Origin: Blastomonas fulva
GTDB lineage: Bacteria > Pseudomonadota > Alphaproteobacteria > Sphingomonadales > Sphingomonadaceae
Direction of reading: 5' to 3'
Assembly: GCF_003431825.1 (NCBI RefSeq)
Contig: NZ_CP020083.1
Location: forward strand, 186,001 to 250,000
DNA: 64,000 bases
Shown: piece after piece, positions 36,312-44,463 of the stretch
Layout of the letters: each line of letters begins with the position of its first letter
How positions within the stretch are numbered: position 1 is the first letter of the stretch
Position numbers and translations under genes: made by a program
Notes under the pieces: generated by a model
Databases searched by the model: none
Told to the model about the DNA's origin: nothing
What the model saw: the letters and a program-made list of their open reading frames with translations, nothing else

Positions 36312-39095
36312 TCATAGTCCGGCACCAGAACCTGAAGCCAAGGCCTTGCTCAACGCTGGTGCGCGCGTCTTGGAGGCGGCTGGTTGGGCGATGGCAGCCT
36401 GCGCCAGAGCCGTCTGGACCGTGCCGGCTCGTTCATTTATCGCTGCAACCAGCCTGGCGCGATCATTGGTATAGATCGTCGCCGACTGTTTGGCGCGCGA
36501 GATGCCAACGTAGAAGCTTTTCTGATCGACCAGGTTGGTCGCGCGGCTGTCGGCATGGACAATGACGTGATCGGCCGTCCGGCCCTGAGCGGCAAAGGCT
36601 GTGTCGACATATCCGTGAGATATGTGCCGGTCGCGGGCGACATCGAGTTGCAGTGTCTGAACCTGGCCTTGCGATGCCCGGACACTGGCCGTTCGGGCTT
36701 CTGCGTCGATCGCCACAACCTGGACACGGGCACCATTGACGCGCCCGGCGTCCCGATCGTTGCGCGTGAACCGGATACTGTCGCCAGCTCTGAGCTCGAG
36801 CCGTTGTTGTTCGTACACCTGCACCTTGCCAGCGCCCCATTGCCTTAGCCGCCAGTCGACCTCGCGCCCCTCTTCGGATCGAAGCGTGATGGCTGCCCTG
36901 GCCGGGTCGATATCTTCAACACGGAACGCCACGCTTCTCGCAACGCCCTTGTCTGAATAGTCGCGGGAGAAGCGCACGACGTCGCCTTTTTCATAGCTCA
37001 GCGGATCGTGGGCCTCGGCCCGGGTGAGGCCCTTGTTGACCAGACTTTCCACAGTGACCGCGGGACCTGAAAGTGCCCCCGATCGCACAAGCGCCGAACG
37101 AATGTCTGCCGTCAAGGCATCCCGGCCCTCGCGAGAGGGTTCGATTACCAGCGTGCGGGCACGCGTTGGCTCATCAAGTCCGGCATAGCGTCCAGCGATT
37201 GCAGAAAAGCGCTGCGCCCGATCGGCATGTTCGATTATCGCGCCCCCTCCGCGATCCAGCGCTTCCAGTGCCTTTCGCGCGTCTCCCTCGATGGAAGCCT
37301 GCACGGCAGCCTTGGTCGCGGCATTGGTCTGCCGGACAATTACATTCAAGCTGGCCGTTTCCATGCCGGCATTCTGCAACTGCGCGAATGCCGCGCCAGC
37401 CTCAACCGATCCAAGCTGCTTTGTGTCGCCGACCAGGACAACGCGCGCATTGTGCTTTTCTGCAAGGTCAAAAAGGCGCGCCGTATCGCGAGCGGAAATC
37501 AGCGATGCTTCATCGACGATCCAGACTGCCGGCTTTGCTGTTACCGATTGTGCGGGAGTGAGCATGTGCCTTGCAACTGTATCGCCGCGCGTACCGAGTG
37601 CCTCGCCGAGCACCATCGCTGCAGATGCCGTCGGAGCGAGCGCGACAACCGATACGCCGCGTGCCTCGGCCTCTTGCGCAAACGTCGCGAGCACCGTGGT
37701 GGTCTTGGCGGTCCCCGCATAGCCCTGCACGGCAGTAATCCGGTTGCGGCTGGTCAAAAGCTGCTCGGTTGCCACACGCTGGTCCGCATTCCAGGCATAG
37801 CCTGAACACTCCGCCCGTCTTGCGGCCACGGCAACCGCCTTTGCTGCCGCCAAGGGCGATGCAATCGGGGCTAATGCACCCCTGCCTTCGGCCTCGATGC
37901 GGAGCAATCTGGTTTCAGCCTCGACGTTCTGGCGGGTGGTAAACCCAGTGAACTCGGCACCTCGACGGTCGATGAATGTGCGGTCGATCAATTCGCCCTT
38001 CCCGGTCGCCGCATCGATCGCTTCTGCGATCTGGGCGTAGCCAACCTTCCCCAATCCGACGCGTCCGGCTTCCTCGTGCAGCGCTGCAACCGAAAAGACC
38101 GATTGCCGCTCGCCAAGCTTGTCTGCGGCATGAGCGACCGCGCGATCAGCGAAGCTTGATCGGTCGGACGTCCCTTCTGCAATGCCTGCATTGGCCTTGG
38201 CGTCGCGGACCAGCGCAGTTCGTGCAGCTTCATCAAAGCCTGCCTTGTCAGCGGTCTCGCGCCAGTCGGCGACCAGCGAGGCCTGATTTATAGCAATCTT
38301 CGCCTGCCGGGTATCGAGCGCTGCCACCTGTTTTTCGGCTGCGCTGGCATCCTCGCGCGAAGTACCGCGCTGCGCGAGCGCTGCTTCGATCTGCGCACTA
38401 CGGGTACTGAATGCCGCGATGACGTCTGCAGAGACTCCCCTGATCTCGAACATCGATTCCTTGCCGACCTCGATTGCATAGCCGAGCTCGCCGACCTTCA
38501 ATGCCAGTTCCTGCCGGTAGATCGCGCCGATCTGCTTCTGGAGCTGATAGATTGCTCGTGGCTCAAGGCTGCGCCACGATCCGTCCTCGGTCTGGGTCGC
38601 ATTCATGATTACATTGTGAGTATGGAGTTGCGGATCCTGGTTGCGGCTTGTGCCATGCTGAAAGCTGGCAACAATGAGGTTACCGGTCGCCTCGCGGTGG
38701 GCGGTGCCACCGTGCCGGACACGGGTCGCAGCCATATGGACTTCCACATGGGCAAGCGCGGTCTGCACGGCCTGCCCGTGGGCGTCGATCAGCCGCCTGT
38801 CGCCGGCCACTTCCGCCATGATCGACACCGACTTTGGCGCACTCAAGGTCACATCCCATCCGGGCCGATGCTCAAGCTGGCCATCTTTCATCGTGCCAAG
38901 CTGCTGGCCGCCGACTTTACCTTCGAGCAATTCGCGGAAAATGTTCCGGTCAACATCACCGCAAAGGTCAAGTTGCTCGGCTCCTTTTCCCAGCCATCGG
39001 GAAGGCGACAGGCCATCATCGGCATAATAGTCGTCAGCCTCATAATAGCTGCTGGCTTGGGCCGAACTGGTCAGGACGGATACCGAAGCGACCAT
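36312..39095 (-). CDS. MOBF-family conjugative relaxase/helicase (TrwC/TraI-like)
   Basis: The 927-residue protein combines a TrwC relaxase domain (about 1-290) with a RecD-like helicase. The tyrosine pairs Tyr17/Tyr18 and Tyr23/Tyr24 and the three-histidine site His147, His158 and His160 (QLHTHN) are spaced as in TrwC. The helicase has Walker A GYAGTAKTTT near 458-467, Walker B VDEAS, VLVGDTKQLGSVEAG and a C-terminal YVGISRAK motif. It would nick oriT, stay bound to the strand and unwind it. The ATG overlaps the coupling-protein stop (TGATG), giving the order RHH-coupling protein-relaxase as in R388 trwABC. Confidence 0.95.
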   Translation of the reverse strand: MVASVSVLTSSAQASSYYEADDYYADDGLSPSRWLGKGAEQLDLCGDVDRNIFRELLEGKVGGQQLGTMKDGQLEHRPGWDVTLSAPKSVSIMAEVAGDRRLIDAHGQAVQTALAHVEVHMAATRVRHGGTAHREATGNLIVASFQHGTSRNQDPQLHTHNVIMNATQTEDGSWRSLEPRAIYQLQKQIGAIYRQELALKVGELGYAIEVGKESMFEIRGVSADVIAAFSTRSAQIEAALAQRGTSREDASAAEKQVAALDTRQAKIAINQASLVADWRETADKAGFDEAARTALVRDAKANAGIAEGTSDRSSFADRAVAHAADKLGERQSVFSVAALHEEAGRVGLGKVGYAQIAEAIDAATGKGELIDRTFIDRRGAEFTGFTTRQNVEAETRLLRIEAEGRGALAPIASPLAAAKAVAVAARRAECSGYAWNADQRVATEQLLTSRNRITAVQGYAGTAKTTTVLATFAQEAEARGVSVVALAPTASAAMVLGEALGTRGDTVARHMLTPAQSVTAKPAVWIVDEASLISARDTARLFDLAEKHNARVVLVGDTKQLGSVEAGAAFAQLQNAGMETASLNVIVRQTNAATKAAVQASIEGDARKALEALDRGGGAIIEHADRAQRFSAIAGRYAGLDEPTRARTLVIEPSREGRDALTADIRSALVRSGALSGPAVTVESLVNKGLTRAEAHDPLSYEKGDVVRFSRDYSDKGVARSVAFRVEDIDPARAAITLRSEEGREVDWRLRQWGAGKVQVYEQQRLELRAGDSIRFTRNDRDAGRVNGARVQVVAIDAEARTASVRASQGQVQTLQLDVARDRHISHGYVDTAFAAQGRTADHVIVHADSRATNLVDQKSFYVGISRAKQSATIYTNDRARLVAAINERAGTVQTALAQAAIAQPAASKTRAPALSKALASGSGAGL

Positions 39096-40987
39096 CAGAC
39101 CGGACCGTCATCCACTGTGGAGCGGGGCGGTTGCGGAGTTGATCTGGGCTTGGGTTCCATCGGCTGCGCGTCTGCTGTCGTTTGAGTTTCGGATTGCTCT
39201 GAAGACGGCCTATCCCCTGACCGATGCCACAAGGTGGTCTCGGGATCCGCCTCGATGAAGGCGCGGTTCCGGGGCGCGCCCCTTTGCGCGATGTGATCGG
39301 CAGTCAGCGATATACGGGCAACGGGAAGGCCGTCAGGAAACAGCAGATATGCTTGGTAGCGCGGGAGACGAAGTTCGCTTTCGAACACGGCCGGCCTGAT
39401 CTTGCGCTGCCGTCCGAGCGTTATGCGTGGCTGGTCGTCTCCTTCACCAAGAGCACCTGTCATCGTGTGCACTTCGACTTCACAGGTCCCGATGGTGTCA
39501 CTGGCCCAGCGACGGGACTCGCTGTCGGTCAGCTGGAGGAACAGCTTGGTATTGCAGCAGCCGAGCATGGATTGGGAGAGATCATTGCCGTAGCGGTTGC
39601 GCATCTGACCGATCGCCTGGAACGTCAGCACGACGGCTGCCCCGAACTTGCGTCCCTCGGGCAGCAGCCGAGAAAGATTGTCGACGCGGGGAAGATCGGC
39701 GAGCTCGTCGAGAAGGAACCAGACCCGCCGGTCGGGTGAAGGTGACAGCCCCAGCATCGCGCTGGCTGCACATTCCAGCCAACAGGCAAGCAGCGGTTTC
39801 GAGGCTTCGAAATAGTCCTCTTTTCGAGGCACGAAGATCCAGGGTTTGTTTGTACCTCTTGCGTCGAGACCGGTGATGAACTCCCGGAAGGAAAATGCCT
39901 GCTCGTCACCATTCTGGACGCGCAGAAACTGGATGAGATTGGCAGCCTTGGCGAGCATGAACAGGACGCTGCCTGTTGCCCGGTCGGCATCGTCGGCGAA
40001 CGTGCGTGCAGACGAGGTTTCGCCCAGCCAGGCTTTCAGATCATCCTTGCTCCGCACCTGCAGCGCGTGGAGCAGATCGGGCAAAGTCCCCTTACCCTCG
40101 CGCCAGAGCGCACGAAGCATGTTGGCCACGAGGATACGGCTGGTTTCCAGCCAAACATCCCGATCATGCTGTCCGGTTTCGGTAATCAGCTGCTGCGCAA
40201 TGCGATCGGCATCTGCGGGGTGCCCGATCTCTGCAAACGGAGACCAGAAGGCACAGCGGCTATCGAAGGGATTGAGGATGATGTCGCCACGCTCTGGATG
40301 GTAGTAGTGGGCGATGAACTCACCGCTGGTATCGTAGACCAAAGCTGCGTCACCACGCGCTTCAATGCCATCGAGCATCTGGCGCAACACCGTGGTCTTG
40401 CCGCTGCCGGTCGTACCGACCATTGCGAGATGGCGGGTCTCGAGCCGGGTTGGAAGTGGAACTGGACCGATTGCAAGAGGGCTCGCGCCGGACTCAGCCT
40501 GTGCCAGCTTCACAAGCGTTGTTTCGTCAGCCACCAAGGTGCCGGTCATGAACCGGTCCTGGAGGGCCCGCTCGCGGCGCATTGCCGCAGTCCGGCGGAA
40601 GAGCATCGCACCAATCAGCCAGGCGACAAATCCCAACACGCTCCCACTCACGAGATATGACCCGGTCATGCTCGCACGCCGCTGAAAGTACGGGTCGGTC
40701 GCGACCGTAATTGCGGGAACCGGATAATCAGTCCCCTGATAGCGAACCATCACCACAGGACCACTTGCGGCATCAGCTGCAAACCAGCTGATGACTTGCG
40801 CATGACCATAGGTGCCGGTGGCCCGCAGGATGGCAGGGTCGAGCAGCAGATAGGGAACAGCAACACCGCCAAGTGCGATTGACGAGAGCAGGATCAGCAG
40901 GTGCCGTTTGAAGCGGCGGGCCTGGCTATTGCGGTAGTGGCGGCGCAACGTCTCGGCGTGAAGGCGGCGGTCATGGCTTTCGATCAT
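39095..40987 (-). CDS. traD: Type IV coupling protein, TraD/TrwB-like
   Basis: The 630-residue inner-membrane ATPase has two N-terminal transmembrane helices (about 28-48 and 108-130). Walker A is GTTGSGKTTV at 191-200 and Walker B is VWFLLDELADLPR. The conserved ILNPFDSRCAFWSPFAEI and the AAD_bind segment DTIGTCEVEVHTMTGALGEG are of the TraD/TrwB group. The C-terminus is polar and proline-rich. It carries the relaxosome to the trb channel. Its start overlaps the RHH gene (ATGA) and its stop overlaps the relaxase gene. Confidence 0.95.
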   Translation of the reverse strand: MIESHDRRLHAETLRRHYRNSQARRFKRHLLILLSSIALGGVAVPYLLLDPAILRATGTYGHAQVISWFAADAASGPVVMVRYQGTDYPVPAITVATDPYFQRRASMTGSYLVSGSVLGFVAWLIGAMLFRRTAAMRRERALQDRFMTGTLVADETTLVKLAQAESGASPLAIGPVPLPTRLETRHLAMVGTTGSGKTTVLRQMLDGIEARGDAALVYDTSGEFIAHYYHPERGDIILNPFDSRCAFWSPFAEIGHPADADRIAQQLITETGQHDRDVWLETSRILVANMLRALWREGKGTLPDLLHALQVRSKDDLKAWLGETSSARTFADDADRATGSVLFMLAKAANLIQFLRVQNGDEQAFSFREFITGLDARGTNKPWIFVPRKEDYFEASKPLLACWLECAASAMLGLSPSPDRRVWFLLDELADLPRVDNLSRLLPEGRKFGAAVVLTFQAIGQMRNRYGNDLSQSMLGCCNTKLFLQLTDSESRRWASDTIGTCEVEVHTMTGALGEGDDQPRITLGRQRKIRPAVFESELRLPRYQAYLLFPDGLPVARISLTADHIAQRGAPRNRAFIEADPETTLWHRSGDRPSSEQSETQTTADAQPMEPKPRSTPQPPRSTVDDGPV

Positions 40988-41352
40988 GACCGGCCTTCCG
41001 CCAGTGCCCTTTGCCGGTCATAGGCACGGTTGATTTCACCAAGCACGATGTCATCAGTCTTGCCGCCGCCTGCCGCTGCATTGCGGGCGTAACAGTACGC
41101 GGCACAGGCCGTGAACAATGTCCGGTCCACCATGCGCTCAAGATCGGCAAGTCTGGCACCCATGGCTGCAACCTCCGCCACCATTTCTCTGATTTCGGCA
41201 TCAGGATTTGGCGCGTTCGCCTGGGCGTTGATGCCAGCCACAACGCTGCGCCGTAACGCGGCATACGGTGTGATACCCTGCTGCTCGGCCAGCTTGCGAA
41301 GAGCCTTGTTGAGCGTGGCTGGCAGCCGGACGGTGTATTGGACCGGTTTCAT
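40984..41352 (-). CDS. Ribbon-helix-helix protein, TrwA-like relaxosome accessory/repressor candidate
   Basis: The 122-residue protein has an N-terminal RHH unit (MKPVQYTVRLPATLNKALRKLAEQQGITPYAALRRSVV), a helical region (EIREMVAEVAAMGARLADLERMV) and a short tail. The ATG at 41352 is chosen because the upstream frame crosses a palindrome-rich region and has no good site. Its place directly ahead of the coupling protein and a MOBF relaxase is that of R388 TrwA. TrwA binds oriT, represses trwABC and stimulates nicking. The palindromes at 41361-41457 next to its start are candidate operators. The role is inference from synteny. Confidence 0.8.
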   Translation of the reverse strand: MKPVQYTVRLPATLNKALRKLAEQQGITPYAALRRSVVAGINAQANAPNPDAEIREMVAEVAAMGARLADLERMVDRTLFTACAAYCYARNAAAGGGKTDDIVLGEINRAYDRQRALAEGRS

Positions 41353-41852
41353 CGCGCGGCCTTTTCGAGAGTGCACAATGTACTCTCGCCATCTGGCGCA
41401 TATGCGTGTTTTCGGCGATTGGCGAATGCCGTTAACTCTGAGTGCACTCTCGAAAAGTGGCGGAAAAGCTGCATGCACATGTGCGTGAGGTGTGTATCCA
41501 AATTACGGGTCCGATGCGAAGCATCGCGGCCCTGCAACCTATCCAGACCAAGTGCCGGTTCGAACCTGGTCCTGGCCCTCCAACAATGGCCTGAAATTGC
41601 GCTCGGACCACCCGATGCCGGGCATGGGTCGCCAAGATTTTCGGTGGTCAGCGGCTCTTCGTTTGCCGGGCATCGCGCGCCCTGGGACGGAACATCCGCA
41701 ACGTGCTGAATGATGGCGATGCCGCTCGAACGAAAGGGACCGGCGCGACGAAATCGAAGAACGGTCATGTGGTGTCCTCCTGACAAAAGGTCTGATGGAA
41801 ACCGCTGCCAGTCAGAGCCCGTCGCACCTGTTGGGCGCAGGTCATCTGTCAT
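41349..41852 (-). CDS. Doubtful open frame across the candidate oriT
   Basis: A 167-codon frame overlaps its neighbours by ATGA at both ends, which argues for a gene. Against it, the product has no recognisable domain, an unusual mix of Arg, His, Cys and Pro, and its 3' half covers the palindromes assigned to the candidate oriT. It may be chance, or a real protein encoded across the transfer origin. No function is offered. Confidence 0.3.
   Translation of the reverse strand: MTDDLRPTGATGSDWQRFPSDLLSGGHHMTVLRFRRAGPFRSSGIAIIQHVADVPSQGARCPANEEPLTTENLGDPCPASGGPSAISGHCWRARTRFEPALGLDRLQGRDASHRTRNLDTHLTHMCMQLFRHFSRVHSELTAFANRRKHAYAPDGESTLCTLEKAAR
41353..41600. other. Candidate origin of transfer (oriT) with operator palindromes
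   Basis: This stretch precedes the RHH-coupling-relaxase operon and is dense in dyads. CTTTTCGAGAGTGCAC (41361-41376) is repeated inverted at 41442-41457. GAGTGCACTC (41440-41449) and GCACATGTGC (41475-41484) are perfect palindromes. CGATGC-GAA-GCATCG (41512-41526) is a hairpin, and GGTTCGAACC (41557-41566) is flanked by a longer imperfect CCAG...CTGG pairing. Position and structure resemble R388-type oriT. No nic sequence was identified. Confidence 0.55.
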
Positions 41853-42619
41853 GGCTGTCGCGGCGAAAGTGGCACGAACAGCCGATCGTTGTTCGCCCTC
41901 AGCTGCAATGGGAGTGCGTCAGGAAGCCCAGCGGATGTCGGGGTTGATTGCGTCTCTACAGCAGCTTCATAGGTCACACTGGCGCCTTGGTGTCGCGAAG
42001 CGAAGACTGGAGCATGACGCCAGGATTGCACCGTCACGGGTGGACCACTGACGATTAGAGCCGCTGCTGGCGTGCCGAGCGAAGGTGCGATTTTGGCCAC
42101 GTAAATGCGCGTTTCGACGGGCAATCGGCGGCGGCTCATGCGATATTCATCCACCCGCCCTGGCCCTGCATTATAGGCGGCGAGCATAAGCGGGATGTCA
42201 CCATAGCGGTCCCACATCATTCGCAGATATGCTGCACCGCCCAAGATGTTGGCGCGAACATCGAACGGGTCAGGACCGAGACCAAAGCGCGCACTGAGCG
42301 TAGTCCATGTGCGGGGCATGATCTGCATCAGCCCCATCGCACCTGCACGTGAAACCGCATACGATCTGCCTCCGCTTTCTGCGCGCATGACCGCCCATAT
42401 CCAGTGCTCCGGGATGCCAAAGCGCTGTGAGGCTTCAGCAACAGGCTGCGCGTATGGATGTGACTTAATCGAGCCCGCTACAGGCGGTGACACTGCGGCG
42501 GGCATGGCTGCCGCGGACACTTCGGCTGCAAAAGCAATGCTGCAAAAGAATGATAGACCTCGCAGGCATACCGAAGGCTGCTGCATTCGCCTGTAAACGT
42601 TACGTCGTTGTGGCATCAT
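41849..42619 (-). CDS. Lytic transglycosylase (SLT domain) of the conjugation system
   Basis: The 256-residue protein has an N-terminal signal (about 15-40, ending VSAAAMPA) and an SLT domain (about 55-185). The catalytic Glu is in VMRAESGGRSYAVSRAGAMGLMQIMP, and AAYLRMMWDRYGDIPLMLAAYNAGPGRV follows. It opens peptidoglycan locally for pilus assembly, like VirB1. It starts 3 bases after the DUF736 stop and precedes the oriT-like region. Confidence 0.92.
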   Translation of the reverse strand: MMPQRRNVYRRMQQPSVCLRGLSFFCSIAFAAEVSAAAMPAAVSPPVAGSIKSHPYAQPVAEASQRFGIPEHWIWAVMRAESGGRSYAVSRAGAMGLMQIMPRTWTTLSARFGLGPDPFDVRANILGGAAYLRMMWDRYGDIPLMLAAYNAGPGRVDEYRMSRRRLPVETRIYVAKIAPSLGTPAAALIVSGPPVTVQSWRHAPVFASRHQGASVTYEAAVETQSTPTSAGLPDALPLQLRANNDRLFVPLSPRQP

Positions 42620-42622
42620 GAT

Positions 42623-42955
42623 TTATCTCGGATCGCGGGTCTTGGAACGCGACCAGAGTAAGTTCCAGACATCGTCGCCTGTACCTGCCCGGATCAGGAT
42701 GGCACGCAATGGCTGCACGAAGCCCGGGTCATCCACCTGCAGCGCGACGTAGTTGCCGACACGCTTTCCAGTACGATTCCATCCGGCACCGATCTCGACG
42801 CCAGTGTCTGCATCGCCACGAAGCACGCGCCATTCTGGAGTATTTTCGCTCTCGTTCATCTCCGCAGGCACGAGCGTGACCTGTGCATCGAGCGCAAGCG
42901 TGCAAAGACGCCCCGAGTAGCGATCCTGTGTGAATTCAAAGCTGCCGATGATCAT
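42623..42955 (-). CDS. DUF736 family protein (copy 1)
   Basis: The 110-residue protein starts MIIGSFEFTQDRYSGRLCTLALDAQVTLVPAEMNES and ends in VALQVDDPGFVQPLRAILIRAGTGDDVWNLLWSRSK. This is the DUF736 pattern found in alphaproteobacterial conjugative elements. It is a small soluble beta-rich protein of unknown function. The ATG at 42955 forms ATGA with the peptidase stop. A second, divergent copy lies at 45430-45747. Confidence 0.85.
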   Translation of the reverse strand: MIIGSFEFTQDRYSGRLCTLALDAQVTLVPAEMNESENTPEWRVLRGDADTGVEIGAGWNRTGKRVGNYVALQVDDPGFVQPLRAILIRAGTGDDVWNLLWSRSKTRDPR

Positions 42956-43542
42956 CGGTAATGCTCCTTTGCGGTAAGTTTCGAGGGCACTGGCTTGGTA
43001 TCGCGCTGCCAGCGGAGCGGCTCGCCAGGTCCATTGCGGGTCAGCACTGGATGCGCGATGCCGACGACGCCGGAGGCAGGTACGGGACCGAAATAACGGC
43101 CGTCGAGGCTGTCGGCAGCCGGGTTGAGCAGGAACAGTTGGCCCGGCAAAATGCGGTGGCATCCTCGCCAGTCAGGCATTTTGCGGCCGACGCGGTCGCG
43201 CGCTCTGGCGGTTGACACAGGTACTGCGTCAATCGACACGATTGCGCTGGACCGGCAGACGCGCTGCCCGGGCAATGCTGCAACCTGCTTCAAAAGCGGG
43301 ACACCACCAGGCAGATAACGGCGCTCTGCAATGAAGCGTGCTATGGCCGGTGGCGGCATCAGCACAACAAGATCACCGAGCGCGGGGACAGCATTGGCCT
43401 TGACACGGTAGAGCCCAATGGGTGCGCTGGCGCTCGCATTCCACAGAACGCGCGGATGCGGACCCACGAGCTCGACGCCGGCAAACGCACAACTGAACAG
43501 GCCTGCCCAGAGGCACGTTGCGCTGAAATACTTGCGGTTCAT
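42952..43542 (-). CDS. traF: S26 family signal peptidase, TraF-like
   Basis: The 196-residue protein has an N-terminal membrane segment (LWAGLFSCAFAGVELV). S26 motifs follow: the Ser nucleophile in ASAPIGLYR, the Lys in GGVPLLKQVAALPGQRVC, and LNPAADSLDGRYFGPVP near the C-terminus. TraF of RP4 processes and cyclises the TrbC pilin, so it may act on TrbC here. The ATG at 43542 overlaps the DUF2840 stop, and its stop overlaps the DUF736 start. Confidence 0.9.
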   Translation of the reverse strand: MNRKYFSATCLWAGLFSCAFAGVELVGPHPRVLWNASASAPIGLYRVKANAVPALGDLVVLMPPPAIARFIAERRYLPGGVPLLKQVAALPGQRVCRSSAIVSIDAVPVSTARARDRVGRKMPDWRGCHRILPGQLFLLNPAADSLDGRYFGPVPASGVVGIAHPVLTRNGPGEPLRWQRDTKPVPSKLTAKEHYR

Positions 43543-43979
43543 GGCTCGAGCACCTTGCGTCGCAGCCATTGCGCATGACGCGCAGCCGTATACGGCCGAA
43601 TTGACAGTCCCGCATCCAGCCTGCTGCCGACATGGCGCCAGTGATCAGGTGACGCATCGCACGGATCGATGCCAGCCGCCTCCACCATGGCGATTGATTC
43701 AAGAACCCGTGCCACATTGGGCAATGTCTCTGCATGGAGCAGAACGTCGCCTCCAGGATGCACGGATGGCAGCGCCACGGATGACGCGCTGGAAGCAACG
43801 GTTTTGACGATCTGGATGCTCGCATGGGTCGTTCCAAAGTCGCTGGATATCCTGCAAGCAAGCGCGAAGACTGTGCCGGGACGAAACCCCGCTATGGATT
43901 TGTGCCGGGTCAGAACCTTTCGCACTGCAGCACGCCCAAAGCGTAGTGACTGTTCATAGCGCCCCTCGATCCAGGTCAT
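43539..43979 (-). CDS. DUF2840 family protein
   Basis: The 146-residue product (MTWIEGRYEQSLRFGRAAVRKVL...PGTVFALACRISSDFGTTHASIQIVK...DPCDASPDHWRHVGSRLDAG) matches DUF2840, a protein of conjugative elements usually located just before traF. Its function is unknown. The start is uncertain: the frame is open to 44126, and the family often carries a few more N-terminal residues than this ATG gives. It overlaps the peptidase gene by ATGA. Confidence 0.75.
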   Translation of the reverse strand: MTWIEGRYEQSLRFGRAAVRKVLTRHKSIAGFRPGTVFALACRISSDFGTTHASIQIVKTVASSASSVALPSVHPGGDVLLHAETLPNVARVLESIAMVEAAGIDPCDASPDHWRHVGSRLDAGLSIRPYTAARHAQWLRRKVLEP

Positions 43980-44163
43980 TTCGATCTCGGTGAGCGCAGT
44001 GCAGTCCCGCCTGAGGCGGTTGCCGGACGAATGCACGCTCACGATCGGACTGCCGCATCTGAGTGTACGCGTGGCAGCGAGCCTGCTGGTGGACTGGAAA
44101 CCGCGAAAGGACTGCGAAAGCCCCAAATCCTGGCGCTGGGGCCGATGAAGAGTTTACGACGCA

Positions 44164-44406
44164 TCAGCGGCGCACCGGGCGCGCTGGATGAACGGTGCCG
44201 TTGCCGGGATCCGACGTCGAGCGTCGCCGGCCAATCTCGGCCCATGCATCCAGATCCTCGATCGCATAGACGATCCGTCCACCCAGCTTCCGATACATCG
44301 GACCGGTGCCGTAGCAGCGATGCTTTTCTAGAGTGCGTGCAGAAAGCCCCAGACGCAAGGCGGCGTCGGGGGTCTTAAGAAAATGGGGGCCAGAATAGGC
44401 GTTCAC
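44164..44406 (-). CDS. AlpA-like helix-turn-helix DNA-binding protein
   Basis: The 80-residue protein (MNAYSGPHFLKTPDAALRLGLSARTLEKHRCYGTGPMYRKLGGRIVYAIEDLDAWAEIGR) has the MerR/AlpA-type winged HTH with the typical YRKLGGRIVYAIEDLDAW wing and recognition part. Such proteins act as excisionases or activators on integrative elements. It lies between the DUF2285 and DUF2840 genes. The replication-initiator and ParA genes often found between the latter two in related elements are absent. Confidence 0.85.
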   Translation of the reverse strand: MNAYSGPHFLKTPDAALRLGLSARTLEKHRCYGTGPMYRKLGGRIVYAIEDLDAWAEIGRRRSTSDPGNGTVHPARPVRR

Positions 44407-44463
44407 TTGCGGCTCCTTCCAGTCATGTCAGCGGGCAATGTCTTTGCCGCGCTGCCTGGAGCG

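Noticed and set aside
36113..36325. 70-codon minus-strand frame after the relaxase, starting with GTG
   Set aside because: It reads somewhat like a protein (acidic start, Trp-rich middle), but it begins inside the relaxase gene, has no ribosome-binding site and overlaps the end of the JAB gene. It might be a remnant, but this cannot be supported.
41557..41566. GGTTCGAACC, resembling a tRNA T-loop
   Set aside because: No acceptor, D or anticodon arm can be built around it on either strand; it is better explained as one of the palindromes of the candidate oriT.
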